The position numbers were made by a program, and so were the translations under genes. This document shows positions 33,113 through 44,997 of a DNA stretch of 64,000 bases, piece by piece; within the stretch, counting starts at the first letter, position 1, and each line of letters begins with the position of its first letter. A model generated the notes under the pieces. It ran no database searches. It saw nothing but the letters and a program-made list of their open reading frames with translations, and had not been told where the DNA came from. The DNA is from Theodoxus fluviatilis (lineage: Eukaryota; Mollusca; Gastropoda; Cycloneritida; Neritidae), in the NCBI GenBank assembly GCA_034096865.1, contig JAWQFJ010002797.1, positions 178,093 to 242,092 of the forward strand. The letters run 5' to 3'.

Positions 33113-33780
33113 TTTCCGATTTCATATATACCAAGCAACTGCAAGTCCTTGGGTGTTCAGTGACATAGACTTAAGCGACCCTTTTTCACAAACTGAGTCT
33201 TAACACACACACAGATAACGAGATTTTGATATATTTATATGTCAAAATCTGCCAAAATGTATCTCCCATTTAAGGAAAAAAGTAAACTCCTTCTCCAAAG
33301 ACTGTTCAAGTTATACTCACTCAAAGAAAAGTGGTGTGCGGACGGTCATTTTGAGAAGGGTTCAAGATTTAACAGCTTAATTTACAGTTGTTCATTAGCA
33401 ACGGGCCTTTTTCATGCATGCATCAGCGCTAAGTTAGGCAGAGTGGTAGAGATAATATGTCTCTGAACATAGAATGATAAGTATGCATGCAGTTTTAAAG
33501 GTTTTTGCCTTTATTTCATCTTTCAAACTCAATTGTTTCTTTGATGTTAACCCTGGAATATCACCCCCACTGTCCATGCTGTCTGCCGCAACTTCAGCTT
33601 GTACCGAAACATTGACACTAACTAGAAGCTCGTTGATCTGATGGGTTGTCTGCTTCATAGCCGATCTCACACCTTTACTCCCCCTCCTCACTTTCTGTTT
33701 CTTGCGCTTGTTGTAATTGCAACAGGCCAAAGGCCTGCGCAATAAATGTTTCGTTTGTTCATTTGTTCATTTGTTCGTTC
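33113..33780 (+). other. Intron sequence ending in a LINE/SINE-type 3' tail
   Basis: Nothing coding was recognised. At 33,725-33,735 the hairpin GGCCAAAGGCC is followed by AATAAA and a TTTGTTCATTTGTTCG-type short tandem repeat. This resembles the 3' end of the LINE at 55,945-55,995, so a truncated LINE or its SINE partner probably ends here. Confidence 0.4.
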
Positions 33781-33833
33781 CTCCTCCTTACTTTCCAAGT
33801 CGTTAATACTGGTGTCCGCTCAATAGTCCGTTA

Positions 33834-35050
33834 GGCCCGTCGCACACTAGGCGTCCAAGCAGCCAAGCAGCCAAGCAGCTGGGGTATTTTGAACGCGCAG
33901 TACAGTGTGCGAGGGTAGCCGCCGGCTGATTCGGCTGCGCGCGCCCAGCCGCTTGCGTCCAAGCGTCAGGCGCTCGGAAGTAGGGTCGTCTCTATTTCCG
34001 AGCGCCTAGACGCTTGGACGTGGCCAATCAGATTGTTTGCAAGGGCAGGCAAGAAAACCTCTACAATCTCGGGATGAAAAGTTATTATGATCGTGACAAG
34101 ACCCGGGAGAGTCTCCTGTGGATTGGGGTGGAGATGAAGAAAGGCTGGAGTGGTAAGTTTGAAATTTCGGCATAGTTTTCGTCAGCGTGGTTTTAGCAAA
34201 GAGTAGTATTAGCGCCTACCAGAAATTATTTGACATCAAAATTCAAATAAGTTTCTAAAATTCCTTGATCTTTTCTTTTAAAATTTGACATTTTGAAAAA
34301 ACAAGTCTTAGGTTCTGCAGGAAAAAATAAGGTCAGTCGGGTTACCAATGCATAGTTTTTTCTTTCTTTTTTTTTTGGCCTAAGCTCAGTGCTGAAGCCT
34401 TTTTTGTGCATTTGTTTTCATGCATTCTAAGTTTAAAATGAATGTTAGTTTGGCTCATTGGGTCAAAATCGAGTAAATTCTAGGACACTGTACCCCGGTT
34501 AGTGTGAGTACATGTACTGTGTTTAGTACTGCTTGTGGAATAGAGGATAAATTATTGTTCAGACTTCAAGACTTCGTGTAATGTGGCCTGTGCATAGATA
34601 ACCTAGAACCTTAAAGGGACAGTTCCTCTCTGGGCTCTTATGCACTGTGCATGTTTATTTCAGTTTTACAGTGTTTTGATTCTATTGCTTTTTTAATTTT
34701 TTTACAACTGGTCATACTGATCTGCATAAAATATTAAAACAATCACAAGAATAATGCATTGTGTTTAGCTTGTATGTTTTTTGTTATGTCCAGTGTCACT
34801 CCTACTCTGATTTATTTATTATGAATCGCAGGCAGTCAAAAAAATACACTCAGCATTTATTCAATTACTGACCATTTTGTTTGACCAGATTATAAATGCT
34901 GCATAATGTACTTTCCAAATATGGCAAGTGCCGCTCGCGTCAAGCTGCGAGTGTGCGAGATGAGGACGCAAGCGGCTCACAGCTAGCGGCCAAGCGCCGT
35001 AGGACGCAAGCAGCTTGCGTCACAAATGGACGCCTAGTGTGCGACGGGCC
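33834..35050 (+). mobile_element. PIF/Harbinger-type non-autonomous DNA transposon
   Basis: Perfect inverted ends GGCCCGTCGCACACTAGGCG (33,834) and its complement (ending 35,050) are flanked by TTA on both sides (33,831-33,833 and 35,051-35,053). TTA/TAA target duplication and GGCCC ends are typical of PIF/Harbinger. Subterminal AGCCAAGC repeats occur at both ends. The interior keeps one MADF-like exon (34,024-34,152) but no DDE transposase. Confidence 0.8.
34024..34152 (+). pseudogene. MADF/Myb-like exon remnant of the Harbinger accessory protein
   Basis: The frame reads NQIVCKGRQENLYNLGMKSY, then YDRDKTRESLLWIGVEMKKG, and ends at a splice-donor-like G|GTAAGT. The pattern (YN...Y.D...R..LW..I) fits the MADF DNA-binding domain encoded by the second ORF of Harbinger elements. 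No further exon was found before the element's end. Confidence 0.55.
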
Positions 35051-35053
35051 TTA

Positions 35054-35879
35054 CCAGCGCACCGAGTTTAAGCTAGTCAGCAAGCGGCAACGTTGATGAT
35101 TGTCCAGAATTCGACAGAAACAACACCTTCCTCGTCTATTGCTTTGCAACTGGCGATGTTAGGAGACAAGAGTGTTCTCCCTGTCAGCCAATCGCGTTGC
35201 TCCTTCTAACTTCGTTGCCATGCGGAACCACGGTCTACAGCTCTCATTGGTCCATTTCTTCATGGTGACAGCTGTTTGTTTACGAATTGCAAACCTAGAG
35301 GAGAGCTTCTAATTGGTCAGAATGGGAACAAGGGTTGCACACGCTGAAAACTGAGGTCCTACACTTTCTTCCAGTATACATGTATAATTATCATCATGGT
35401 GTCCTGTTAGTGTTACGGTTACCGGAGGAAAACGACCGAAGAAAATGGGCTAAATGAGACAAAACAATTCTTTTTCTGCTAATGGGTAGGCGCAATAAAG
35501 TGCAATTTTTTGTATTTTTTGAGCTAACAAGAAATTCTCCAACATTATATTATCAAAACTACGTGTATGAAGTATTCAGTTTTACTAAAAAGTCCAAATG
35601 CACAAAATCCTCCCGCATTACCTTTGTCAGCCTCTATTGCGTTTTTGCTGCGTGCGAGTTAGGACTCAGTTCGTGAAAACTGGTCACCTATGGGTTTTTT
35701 TCCCCTTGAATGTATGCGATGGAAGCTTTTTTTGAGACAAATGGATGTCGTTGCATTTTTATTTATGTCCCGAGGAAACTGAAAACACACCCTGTCCTAA
35801 CAAATGTGTGTACGTTTTAAACATTGGGTCAATTGAAAGACCATTAGTCGTCTCACGATGCTCTGTTGTTCAGAATCGC
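35054..35879. other. Intron sequence without recognised gene
   Basis: No motif, splice-flanked frame or repeat end was recognised. Short open frames exist but carry no known pattern. Confidence 0.5.
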
Positions 35880-36574
35880 AAGTTGAAAGTCAGTTAGAAA
35901 GTTCGGAATTGTGCTGCTAGGCTGGTTTTTTGATGTCCCAAGCGTACCCATGTCTCATCACTCCTACATGCACTTCACTGGCTCCCCATCTCTCAGAGGA
36001 TAGATTAATAACTTGCTACTTTGTGCTTCAAGGCCATCGACAACACCGCATCACACGCTCTTACAGAAATTCTTGCAGTCTACACGCCCTCCAGATATCT
36101 ACGCTCAGCTGCTGACTCTAGAATGCTCAAGGCCCCCCGCCGTAATAAGAAAACTCAAGGACAGCGTGCCTTCTCCTATATCGGACCTGTAACCTGGAAT
36201 AGTCTCCCTCTCTCAGTCCGTCATTATGACACTCTGCCCCAGTTCAAAAGTGCTCTAAAGACCCATCTTTAAAGCATCCATACGTGATTATCTATTCAGA
36301 TGATCTCACTTCTGTCGCCTGTACATATGACACGTATTGCTTGATCTTAAAGACTCACTGAGCTGACAGCTGTCAAAGACATGTACTAAAATCTTTGTCA
36401 TTGTTGATCATATTCTTCATATATCTTACCAATTGTTGTACATGGATTAGCTACTGTGTATTTTGTGTCTTAATTATCAATGTTTTCATTTCTTTATGAG
36501 CAAGGACAATTTGTAAGAAAGGCAGAAATGCCTAAAATTTCATCCTTGATAAATAAAGAATCAATCAATCAATC
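35880..36574 (+). mobile_element. 5'-truncated LINE (CR1/L2-like) 3' fragment
   Basis: A broken frame gives YTPSRYLRSAADSRML, KKTQGQRAFSYIGPVTWNSL and FKSALKTHLF, the familiar C-terminal end of CR1/L2-type reverse transcriptases. The 3' end has hairpin AGGCAGAAATGCCT (36,520-36,533), AATAAA and an AATC repeat tail (36,559-36,574). Confidence 0.75.
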
Positions 36575-36945
36575 TCTTCCGATCCGCCTTTCCCGCTGAG
36601 CTGCTTTGCCTTACTTGACCTGGCCAGCAAGTGCTATGTATATTGTATAGTTTGTTCTACTTGTTCAATTTAATCTTAGAGATTTTACGCGGTTTTTGCT
36701 GTGTCTGTGTATGTTTCGTTCATTTTTTCATTCTGGTCATGAAACTTCTGCAGCTTCGAGTTCCATACATGAGAATGGTACAGACACTGATCTTTAGATG
36801 GAATGCGTTCCGCATTATCATATGCTGCAGTGCAGGATTCAAGTCCGTCCAACACCTTGGTGCCTTAGGTTTTTATTGAAACTTTCTTTTTACCCTACCT
36901 GGCGTTAGAAATTGACTGCCTGTGTGACATTCCAAGACATCTTCT
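36575..36945. other. Intron sequence without recognised gene
   Basis: Between the LINE tail and the Gypsy 2 LTR. Nothing recognised. Confidence 0.5.
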
Positions 36946-38123
36946 TGTGATGGTCCCCCCATCTGTGAGTCCAGCCAAGTGGATCAAGGGAATGAATAGA
37001 GAAGGCAGCGATTGCTATCCAAGCCTATCTGTGAGTTCAGCCAAGCTGATCAAGGGAATGCATAGAGAAGGCAGTGATTGTTATTCAGGCCCATCTGTGA
37101 ACAAAGCCACTTTGAAGTTAGGGTCACTGGAAGGGAAGGAATGGAGAAGGCAGCTATTGTTATCTAGAGACCCACACGCAGGTGCAGACAGCATGGCGTG
37201 TCAGACATCAATGAAGCGTCCTGCCACTGGCTTGTTGGAGACGCTAGAACATTAGTTCCCCAGGGAGTAGTTAATTATGGGAAGTTCAACAACAAGTTTA
37301 TTTGAGGCTGCAACTGCCTCCCAAAATGTGGGTGGAGTCAATAGGTCATCACAGTGTGTCACGACATGAGTGGCTCGCCCCCTCAGCATTGAGGTTCATG
37401 AAAAACAACAAGAATTGTCGTCCCCTTCACAAGACTAGCCCTGAAGTCCCTGCTGAGACAGAGTATTCCCTTCAACTCGTCTCAGAGGTGCCTGACCATC
37501 AACGCTGTTGTCGTAAACCCTTTTGCTACGAACGGAGACGAGTCCACATCAACGCTGTCCACCAACGCTGCTGTCGCCGTTACCCCTCAACGCTGCTGTC
37601 ACCGCGACTCCTCAACGCTGCTGTCACCGCCATCCATCAATGCTGTTGTCGTCACCCCAGTCTGCTGAGGTTGGAGGCAAGTTCCCACCAACGCTGCTGA
37701 TGCTGCTATACTCCTTCAGCAGTAACTGTGATCCGACCTTCCCGTGGAAAATTCTGGACTTGAAAGTTAGTAAACTCGTGTTATATGAACGTTGTTCTAT
37801 CAACGAACATTCGGAGATCGCTTCCAATAGACTCACGAGATAAGTCACCCAAGTGGAACTGAAGATAAGCTTTATCATTCATTAATTAGGGCTGGCGTAG
37901 TACTAACTACTCTTCTTGTGCATGCTTGATTTTTACAGGAATATGTTATAGTTTGTCATTATTTGATTAAATCATTATTAATTGAGTTCTCATGACCTTT
38001 TCTTCTGGTTTTGAGAGAAGAGACAGCGTGAATGAAAGCAGTGACTGTTATGTGTGCAAGTCAGGCCTCATCCAACCAGTGATAGATTAACATACCCCTA
38101 GACTCAGAGGCCGACTTGTAACA
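36946..38123 (+). repeat. Gypsy 2 5' LTR
   Basis: TGTGATGGTCCCCCC...CGACTTGTAACA. It has a triple tandem motif AGTTCAGCCAAG..GATCAAGGGAATG near the start and CAACGCTGCTGTC repeats in the middle. It lacks a 27-bp segment near 37,427 that the 3' LTR has. Confidence 0.9.
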
Positions 38124-38525
38124 TATGTGGTTGGCCTCGTCCGAGATATGATCCTTTCAGATTGATTTCATCCTTCGAATTGATATTAACCTTTTGAATT
38201 GATGATACAATCCTTTGATTTGATTAAGCTAGTGAATGACTTTTTCTAAATAGAAACTGAGTCAGAGCCAAGACGTAATATCACTGTTTTGTTAGTGCTG
38301 TGTTGTTATTTCATGCAAAAGATTAATAGACCTTTGATATAAATCTTGTCTAAGACTTATCAGGGAATCTTGAATGTGTGAAGAGTGAGAGCATCTGTCC
38401 TCCGATCTTTTGTTCAATTTCAGGTCCTTGGTGTATGTGGCAGTGATTTGACCTGTTGTCTTGCTTATTTCACTCGATTTGCATTTGCTCGTTTCACTTT
38501 CGACGCGGTAGAAAAACAAATCAAA

Positions 38526-39805
38526 ATGAAGCAAGTTTGTATCGATTTTATTGAGACAAAGGACGTCACTCTGCTAGAGCATGCCACTAAACGGGATCTC
38601 CATGACCTTGCTACTCATTTTAAATTTTCAATTGGGGAGAAGGGAAATTTAGCCCAGCTGAAAGAGAAGCTGCTTAATGCCCTCAAGCAAAGCAACTTGT
38701 TGGGAGTAGTAGGAGAGGAGACAGATGTCAGCAGTATCAGGAGTGAGAGAGCACTCGAGCTAGAGCTAGAGCTCAAGAAACTGGAGTTGGAGGAGAAGAG
38801 AGCAGAGCGGGAGATGGAGGAGAAGAGACTAGAGCGGGAAGCAGCAGAGCGGGAGTTGGAGGAGAAGAGACTGGAAGCATAGCGGGAGCTGGACAAGCTC
38901 AGGGTTCAAGTCGAGCTCGCCAAGATATAGCTTGAGAGGGAAAAGTTAGGAAGGGGAATTCCGCCAGAAGTCATGGTGAGGGCTAGACCGCGCTCATCAC
39001 CCCGCGTGAAGGTGCCCTGCTTTGATGAGAAAGCAGTGGATACATTCTTTTCTCATTTTGAAGCCTTAGCCGAAGGTGGAAAGGTCGACAAAAGGGAATC
39101 AGTAGGGCTGGTACACCCGGTTCTGACGGGAAAGGCCAGTGAGGTGTTCCTATCGATGTCCTCAGCGGACCGATTAGAATATGACACCCTGAAGAGGGAG
39201 ATTCTGGAAGGGTACAATCATGTACCTGAACACTACCGGAAGAAATTAAGAGGTCGAAGAAAGAGGGAAAGCGAGACGTACAAAGAGCACGCGCGAGACC
39301 TCAGGACACTCTTCGACAGGTGGTGCCAGTCCATCAAAGTAGGCGAAGACTTCGGTAAACTCCGGGAGACTATGCTACTCGAGGCATACGCTGATGGACT
39401 GCCAGAGAGCCTCAGGTTTTACCTGAGCGAAAAAGGATTCGTGACACTCCACGAGGCTGAAGAGAGCAGTGACACCTACGCTGCTACTCATGCCTCAGTG
39501 GCGGCGAACAATGGTCGATCATGAGATCAACATGGCTTAGAGAGCCGGAGGAACCAGAGAAGTTCCAATTCTCTGAGAAAAGAAGAGAAACCCTGCAGTA
39601 GGGGAGGTCAGAGAGCCTATAACCAGTCGGGGTTCAAGTTCGCCGGGAACTGTCGCACCTGTGGGAGGCGGGGGCACAAAGCAGAGGACTGCTGGAAGAA
39701 GCCCACTGCAAACGTCAATTTTGTGGCACGGGGTTGGACAAGGGGATCTAACCACTGTGGGGTAAAGGGGCTAGGCCCCCCGAAGCAGGAAAGACTGACG
39801 GGTTA
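38526..39805 (+). pseudogene. gag: Gypsy 2 gag with coiled coil, capsid and CCHC knuckle
   Basis: One frame runs from ATG 38,526 to TAA 39,803 with only three internal stops: TAG at 38,880, TAG at 38,928 and TGA at 39,522. The order is an SAP-like N-terminus (KRDLHDLATHFKFS), a highly charged ELE/EKR coiled coil, and a capsid region (FDEKAVDTFFSHFEALAEGG, near 39,020). The knuckle CRTCGRRGHKAEDC lies near 39,650. The two TAGs look like CAG-to-TAG changes within EQ-rich text. Gag would coat the RNA genome. Confidence 0.8.
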
Positions 39806-39829
39806 AATGGGGAGCAGACAGAAGGTTCG

Positions 39830-40038
39830 GTGGAGGACCGCGGTGGCGTATTCAGAGTAGTGAGAGCGAGTGAGTTTGATGCTTTCATGAGTGAGGGCGA
39901 GGTTACTCTAGAGAGTGGAGAAAGCAGGAAAGTGAAAATCCTGCTAGACACTGGAGCAGCTGTGACCCTTGTTAGGGAAGGGATCCTGCCCTTCAATGAA
40001 GAAACGTCCACGGGCGGAGAATCTACATCCGGGGAATA
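39830..40038 (+). pseudogene. pro: Gypsy 2 aspartic protease
   Basis: VKILLDTGAAVTLVREGIL (near 39,933) carries the LDTGA active-site triplet. The frame stops at 40,038. The C-terminal flap and LLGNDVAGG-type text continue in the next frame (40,054 on), so one frameshift near 40,015 splits the protein. Confidence 0.75.
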
Positions 40039-40053
40039 GCTGCAGCAGAGGAT

Positions 40054-41826
40054 TTGCCTGTGTGTTTGCACTATGTGACCATAACCAGTCAGCTGGTGAA
40101 TGGGCCTGTAGAGGTGGGGGTGCTACCAGAGTCACATCCCCTACCCAAGGGAGTGGATGTTCTCCTTGGAAACGATGTAGCTGGGGGTGCAATCATCACC
40201 AGGGTTGTGGTGACTGAACGACCGGAGCCTGAAGAAGGGACGGAGGTTGTTGAACCTTCTCCAGCATGTGCCGTTACCCGGTCACAAGGCAGACTGGGTG
40301 AAGATGATGAGAAGATCGATCTGGGAGAAACTTTTATGAGTTGTCTCACTCAGGATGGAAATCCGGAGTTGCGAAAAATGGACGATCTCGAGAGGCAAAT
40401 TGGTGAGTCGAACACTCCACAAGGCCTCCGTTTGGAACAGAGTACCGATGCAGAGTTACGGCCTCTGTTAGAAAAGGCAAGGCCTGAGGGAGAAGTGAGG
40501 AAGACGGGTAGCGGGTACTTCATCAGGGACGGAGTGCTGATGAGAATGTGGTCGCCGGAAGATGGGAAGATAGACGGGCGAGCAGTCACGCAGGTCGTGG
40601 TGCCAGGGGGTTGGCGGAGGAAGGAGGTTCTCCAGCTTGCGCATGACCACCAAATGGCAGGACACATTGGAATTGAAAAGACCCATCGGAAAATTCTAAC
40701 CCAGTTTTTCTGGCCAGGACTCAAAAGGGATGTGGTCGAACACTGCTAAACCTGCCACCATTGTCAGGTTGCCGGAAAACCAAATCCTCCCATACCGCCT
40801 GCTCCTTTGCACCCCATTCCCGCATTCTCAGAACCCTTTACATGGGTCCTAATCGACTGCGTCGGACCCCTCCCACAGACTGTCAGAGGAAATAGGTACC
40901 TCCTTACTATCATGTGCAGCAGCACTAGGTTCCCTGAAGCCATACCTCTGCGGAGCATCACGGCGAAGGCTGTCGTACGAGCACTCACCAATGTTTGCAC
41001 TCTGGTCGGGCTGCCAGAGGAAATTCAGAGTGATCAAGGGAGAAACTTCACCTCAAAACTCTTCAGACAAGTTGTTGCTTCCCTCGGCGTGAAACACTTG
41101 TGTAGCAGCCCCTATCACCCCGAGAGTCAGGGTGCTCTTGAACGTTTTCACCAGACTCTCAAAACAATGCTGCTAGTGTTTTGCGAAGAACATGACCGCC
41201 AGTGGGATGAAGTGATCCCCTTCCTTCTTTTTGCAGCCAGGGAGGCAAAGCAGGAGTCACTCGGGTTCGCCCCATTTGAGCTTATCTTCGGACATGAGGT
41301 TCGAGGACCCATGAGACTGCTCCGAGAAGAGTGGATGCGAGAGAGGAAGAATGAGAATATCTTGCAGTACGTGGAGAGATTCCGAGAGCGGCGGAGAGTG
41401 ACACAAGAGTTGGCTAGAAAGCATTTACAAGTGGCGCAAGAACGCATGAAAGAGACGTTTGATCGGCATGCATGTGAAAGACAGTTCCAAGTGAGAGATA
41501 AGGTGTTGGTGTTGGTGGCACAACCTGACAACCCTCTCCAGTCAAAGTTCAGTGGTACCTATGAAGTGTTACGTCAAGTCGGGCGAGTGGACTATTTGAT
41601 CTCCACTCCGGACCGACGAAAAAGAACGAGAGTGTGCCACATCAACATGCTGAAGCAGTATCACTCTCGCAAGTCTCCAGTCGCACCCGAATCAAGCAAT
41701 CCGGTAGCCTCCAGCTCTGTTCTGGTGTTGGACCATGTGCAAGAAGATGGTGACACTCGCGCCGCTGAACTGGGTATTTCCACACTACTCTCCAACTCTG
41801 AAATGATTGGACAACTACCTTCATGA
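40054..41826 (+). pseudogene. int: Gypsy 2 protease tail and integrase, one internal stop
   Basis: The frame is continuous apart from TAA at 40,747, inside the zinc finger (HDHQMAGHIG...HC*TCHHC). The catalytic core has LIDCVGPLP (Asp), EIQSDQGRNFTS (Asp) and ESQGALERFHQTLK (Glu). The C-terminal GPF-like region (FQVRDKVLVLV, KFSGTYEVLRQVG, VCHINMLKQY) is present. It would insert the cDNA. It lies directly upstream of RT, the unusual feature of this element. Confidence 0.85.
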
Positions 41827-41829
41827 CCC

Positions 41830-43200
41830 ATCTACGGGAGAATGAGAGATATGAGCTTGTCGCCATTCTCACAGTGAATGCAGACCTTTTTTCAGATGTC
41901 CATACTACGACTTCCTTGCTTGCTCATGACGTGGAGGTAGGCGACGCTCGTCCTATCAAACAGCAACCTTTTCGCGTAGTGGGGCACTAACTGAAGCAAA
42001 TGAGGGATGCAATTGACTACCTCCTTGCACGTGGCATTGTGGAGTATTCCACGAGCCCCTGGAGCTCACCTTGAGTGCTAGTGAACAAGTCTGACCACAC
42101 TGTACGCTTCTGTACCGACTATCGAAGGGTTAATGCCGTGACTCGTGGTGATGGGTTCCCCCTACCCCGAATGGAGGACTACATTGATGCAGTGGGTGGT
42201 GCCAAGTATCTGTCAAAAATAGATCTCTTGAAAGGGTACTATGGGATTCCTTTGACGCAGAGGGCAAGGGAAATTTCAGCTTTCGTCACCCCATTTGGGC
42301 ACTTTCAGTACACTCGAATGCTTTTTGGGATGAAAAATGCCCCTGCCACCTTTCAACGTTTGATGTCAAGGATTTTGAATGATGTTCCGGGGTGTCGAGT
42401 CTACCTCGTTGACATCGTGGTCTTTTCAGACACATGGGAGGAGCACAAGGGACACATCTGAGCAGTTCTGCAAAGGTTGCGGGATGCCAATCTCACTCCG
42501 AACTTAGCAAAGTGCGAGTTTGGGAAAGCGTGCATCACATACTTGGGACACGAGGTCGGGCGAGGGCAACTGAAGCCAGTTCAGGGTAAAGTGGAGGCCA
42601 TCAACACCTTCCCCGTACCTACCAAGAAGCGTGAAATACGCCGCTTCCTTGGGATGATGGGATACTACCGACGTTTCTGCCCAAACTTCTCAAAGGTGGC
42701 AGAGCCCATGACTGAGCTCTTGAAGAACCACCGTCCTTTTCAGTGGGATGGCGGTAGCCAAAATGCTTTCGAAGAACTCAAGTCTCTCCTCAAGAATGCC
42801 CCAGTATTGGTGACACCCGACACTGAGAGACCCTTCGTTCTCGCCACTGATGCCAGCAATACTTGCATCGGGGCAGTACTCACGCAGGAGGATGCACATG
42901 GGTTAGAACACCCAGTGGCATACCTCTCCAGGAAACTTGATAAACACCAGAGGAACTACTCAGTGGTAGAAAAAGAGACTCTGGTTCTCATTCTTGCTCT
43001 AGAACATTTTTCAGTATATCTCAGGGCAACCTGTTTTCCTATCACCGTGAGGACCGATCACAATCCTCTGACCTTCCTACACCACATGCAGGGGAAGAAT
43101 CAGAGGCTGGAGACTGACCCTCCAGGAATATTCCTTGGGCATTCGCCACATTAAGGGGACTGAGAATGTGGTTGCAGACTGCTTGTCTCAGTTATGGGTA
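41830..43200 (+). pseudogene. rt: Gypsy 2 reverse transcriptase and RNase H
   Basis: RT motifs in order: VRFCTDYRRVNAVT, KIDLLKGYYGIPL, FGMKNAPATFQRLM and YLVDIVVFSD. The last should be YxDDIVVFS, so one catalytic Asp is now Val. The thumb follows (FLGMMGYYRRFCPNFS). RNase H shows LATDASNTCIGAVL, VEKETLVLILALEHF and VRTDHNPLTFL. Stops at about 41,988, 42,073 and 42,459, with a frameshift near 43,125. Confidence 0.85.
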
Positions 43201-43532
43201 GAGTAAGGCAAGATTGGGAAAGGAAAAGTTGATACCTGTCGGGTTGGGACTTGTACATGACAATTTTCATTTCAGTTTGAAGATGCACTTGGAAGGACCG
43301 GGTCAAGTCACTGACCCCTGCATGCTTCATATTTCAGATAATGTTGTGATTTGCTTATGATATAAAGTTGCCACTTGTATTTGTCTGTCCTATCTCTAAC
43401 TGTTTAAATGGCCAGCCTAGTATAGAAGCCCAGCCATAAAATAGAAATGAGTATTTGGTTCCTATGATTCATTCCCTCTGAGACTCAAGGGTGAAGAAGT
43501 GTGCAAACATTTTAAGTAAAATTTTTGTTTCC

Positions 43533-43543
43533 AAGGGGGGAGG
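43533..43543 (+). promoter_or_regulatory. Polypurine tract of Gypsy 2
   Basis: AAGGGGGGAGG lies immediately upstream of the 3' LTR start TGTGATGG at 43,544, the expected plus-strand primer site. Confidence 0.85.
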
Positions 43544-44748
43544 TGTGATGGTCCCCCCATGTGTGAGTTCAGCCAAGTGGATCAAGGGAATGAATAGAGA
43601 AGGCAGCGATTGTTATCCAGGCCCATCTGTGAGTTCAGCCAAGCAGATAGAGGGAATGAATAGAGAAGGCAGCGATTGTTATCCAGGCCCATCTGCGAAC
43701 AAAGCCACTTTGAAGTTAGGGTCACTGGAATGAAAGGAATGGAGAAGGCAGCTATTGTTATCTAGAGACCCACACGCAGGTGCAGACAGCATGGCGTGTC
43801 AGACATCAATGAAGCGTCCTGCCACCGGCTTGTTGGAGATGCTAGAACATTAGTTCCCCAGGGAGTAGTTAATTATGGGAAGTTCAACAACAAGTTATTT
43901 TGAGGCTGCAACTGCCTCCCAAAATGTGGGTGGAGTCAACTGGTCACCACGGCGTGTCACGACATGAGTGGCTCGCCCCCTCAGCATTGAGGTTCATGAA
44001 AAGCAACAAGAATTGTCGTCCCCTTCACTTCGGACTGACCATGCAAGCAGAGCACAAGACTAGCCCTGGAGTCCCTGCTGAGACAGAGTATTCCCTTCAA
44101 CTCGTCTCAGAGGTGCCTGACCATCAACGCTGTTGTCGTAAACCCTTTTGCTACGAACGGAGACGAGTCCACATCAACGCTGTCCACCAACGCTGCTGTT
44201 GCCATTACCCCTCAACGCTGCTGTCGCCACGACTCCTCAACGCTGCTGTCACCACTACCCATCAACGCTGTTGTCGTCACCCCTGTCTGCTGAGGTTGGA
44301 GACAAGTTCCCACCAATGCTGCTTTCGCCGCTATAGTCCTTCAGCGGTAACTGTAAACTGACCTTCCCCGGGAAAATTCTGGAATTGAAAGTTAGTAAAC
44401 TCTTGTTATATGAACGTTGTTTCATCGACAAACATTCGGGGAGCGCTTCCAATAGACTCACGACATAAGTCACCCAAGTGGAACTGAAGATAAGCTTTAC
44501 CATTCATTAATTAGGGCTGGCGTAGTAGTAACTACTCTTCTTGTGCATGCTTGATTATTACAGGAATATGTTATAGTTTGTCATTATTTGATTAAATCAT
44601 TATTAATTGAGTTCTCATGACCTTTTCTTCTGGTTTTGAGAGAAGAGACAGCGTGAATGAAAGCAGTGACTGTTATGTGTGCAAGTCAGGCCTCATCCAA
44701 CCAGTGATAAATTAACATACCCCTAGACTCAGAGGCCGACTTGTAACA
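43544..44748 (+). repeat. Gypsy 2 3' LTR
   Basis: It aligns with 36,946-38,123 but differs by scattered substitutions and a 27-bp segment (near 44,029-44,055) missing from the 5' LTR. The divergence points to an old insertion. Confidence 0.9.
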
Positions 44749-44997
44749 TTTGCCTCACAATTTTAAGGACCAGAACTTTCTCTCATCATGCGCTTTTGTG
44801 ACGTGTTTAATAAATCGTAAACGCCTGTCTTTTGCAGAGACCCAGTCTCTTTATTTTGACTGCCAAACAATGCATTTGTGGTAAGCTGTGTAGTAGAGAC
44901 CTGTTCCCAGCCTTCAGAAGAATAGTCGAAGTTGAAAGAAGTTTGTTTGTGCATCCTACTGCAAATACTATTAAGAAATTGGCTTGTCTATTTTTAG

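Larger units (their letters stand above)
36946..44748 (+). mobile_element. Ty3/Gypsy-type retrotransposon 2 with integrase before reverse transcriptase (Gmr1-like order)
   Basis: Direct LTRs (36,946-38,123 and 43,544-44,748) enclose gag, zinc knuckle, protease, integrase, reverse transcriptase and RNase H in that order. Sequence motifs are Ty3/Gypsy type, but the integrase-first order is that of Copia. It is known in the Gmr1 group of Gypsy elements. No matching 5-bp target duplication is seen (CTTCT versus TTTGC). All ORFs carry stops. Confidence 0.85.

Noticed and set aside
32671..33203. Open frames of Cys/Val and Thr/His repeats in GT arrays
   Set aside because: By-products of dinucleotide repeats on both strands; the same applies to 25,401-25,753 and 59,040-59,536.
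33540..33570. Second 2A-like motif (DVNPG)
   Set aside because: Only DVNPG without the ExNPGP context or an extended ORF; chance match.
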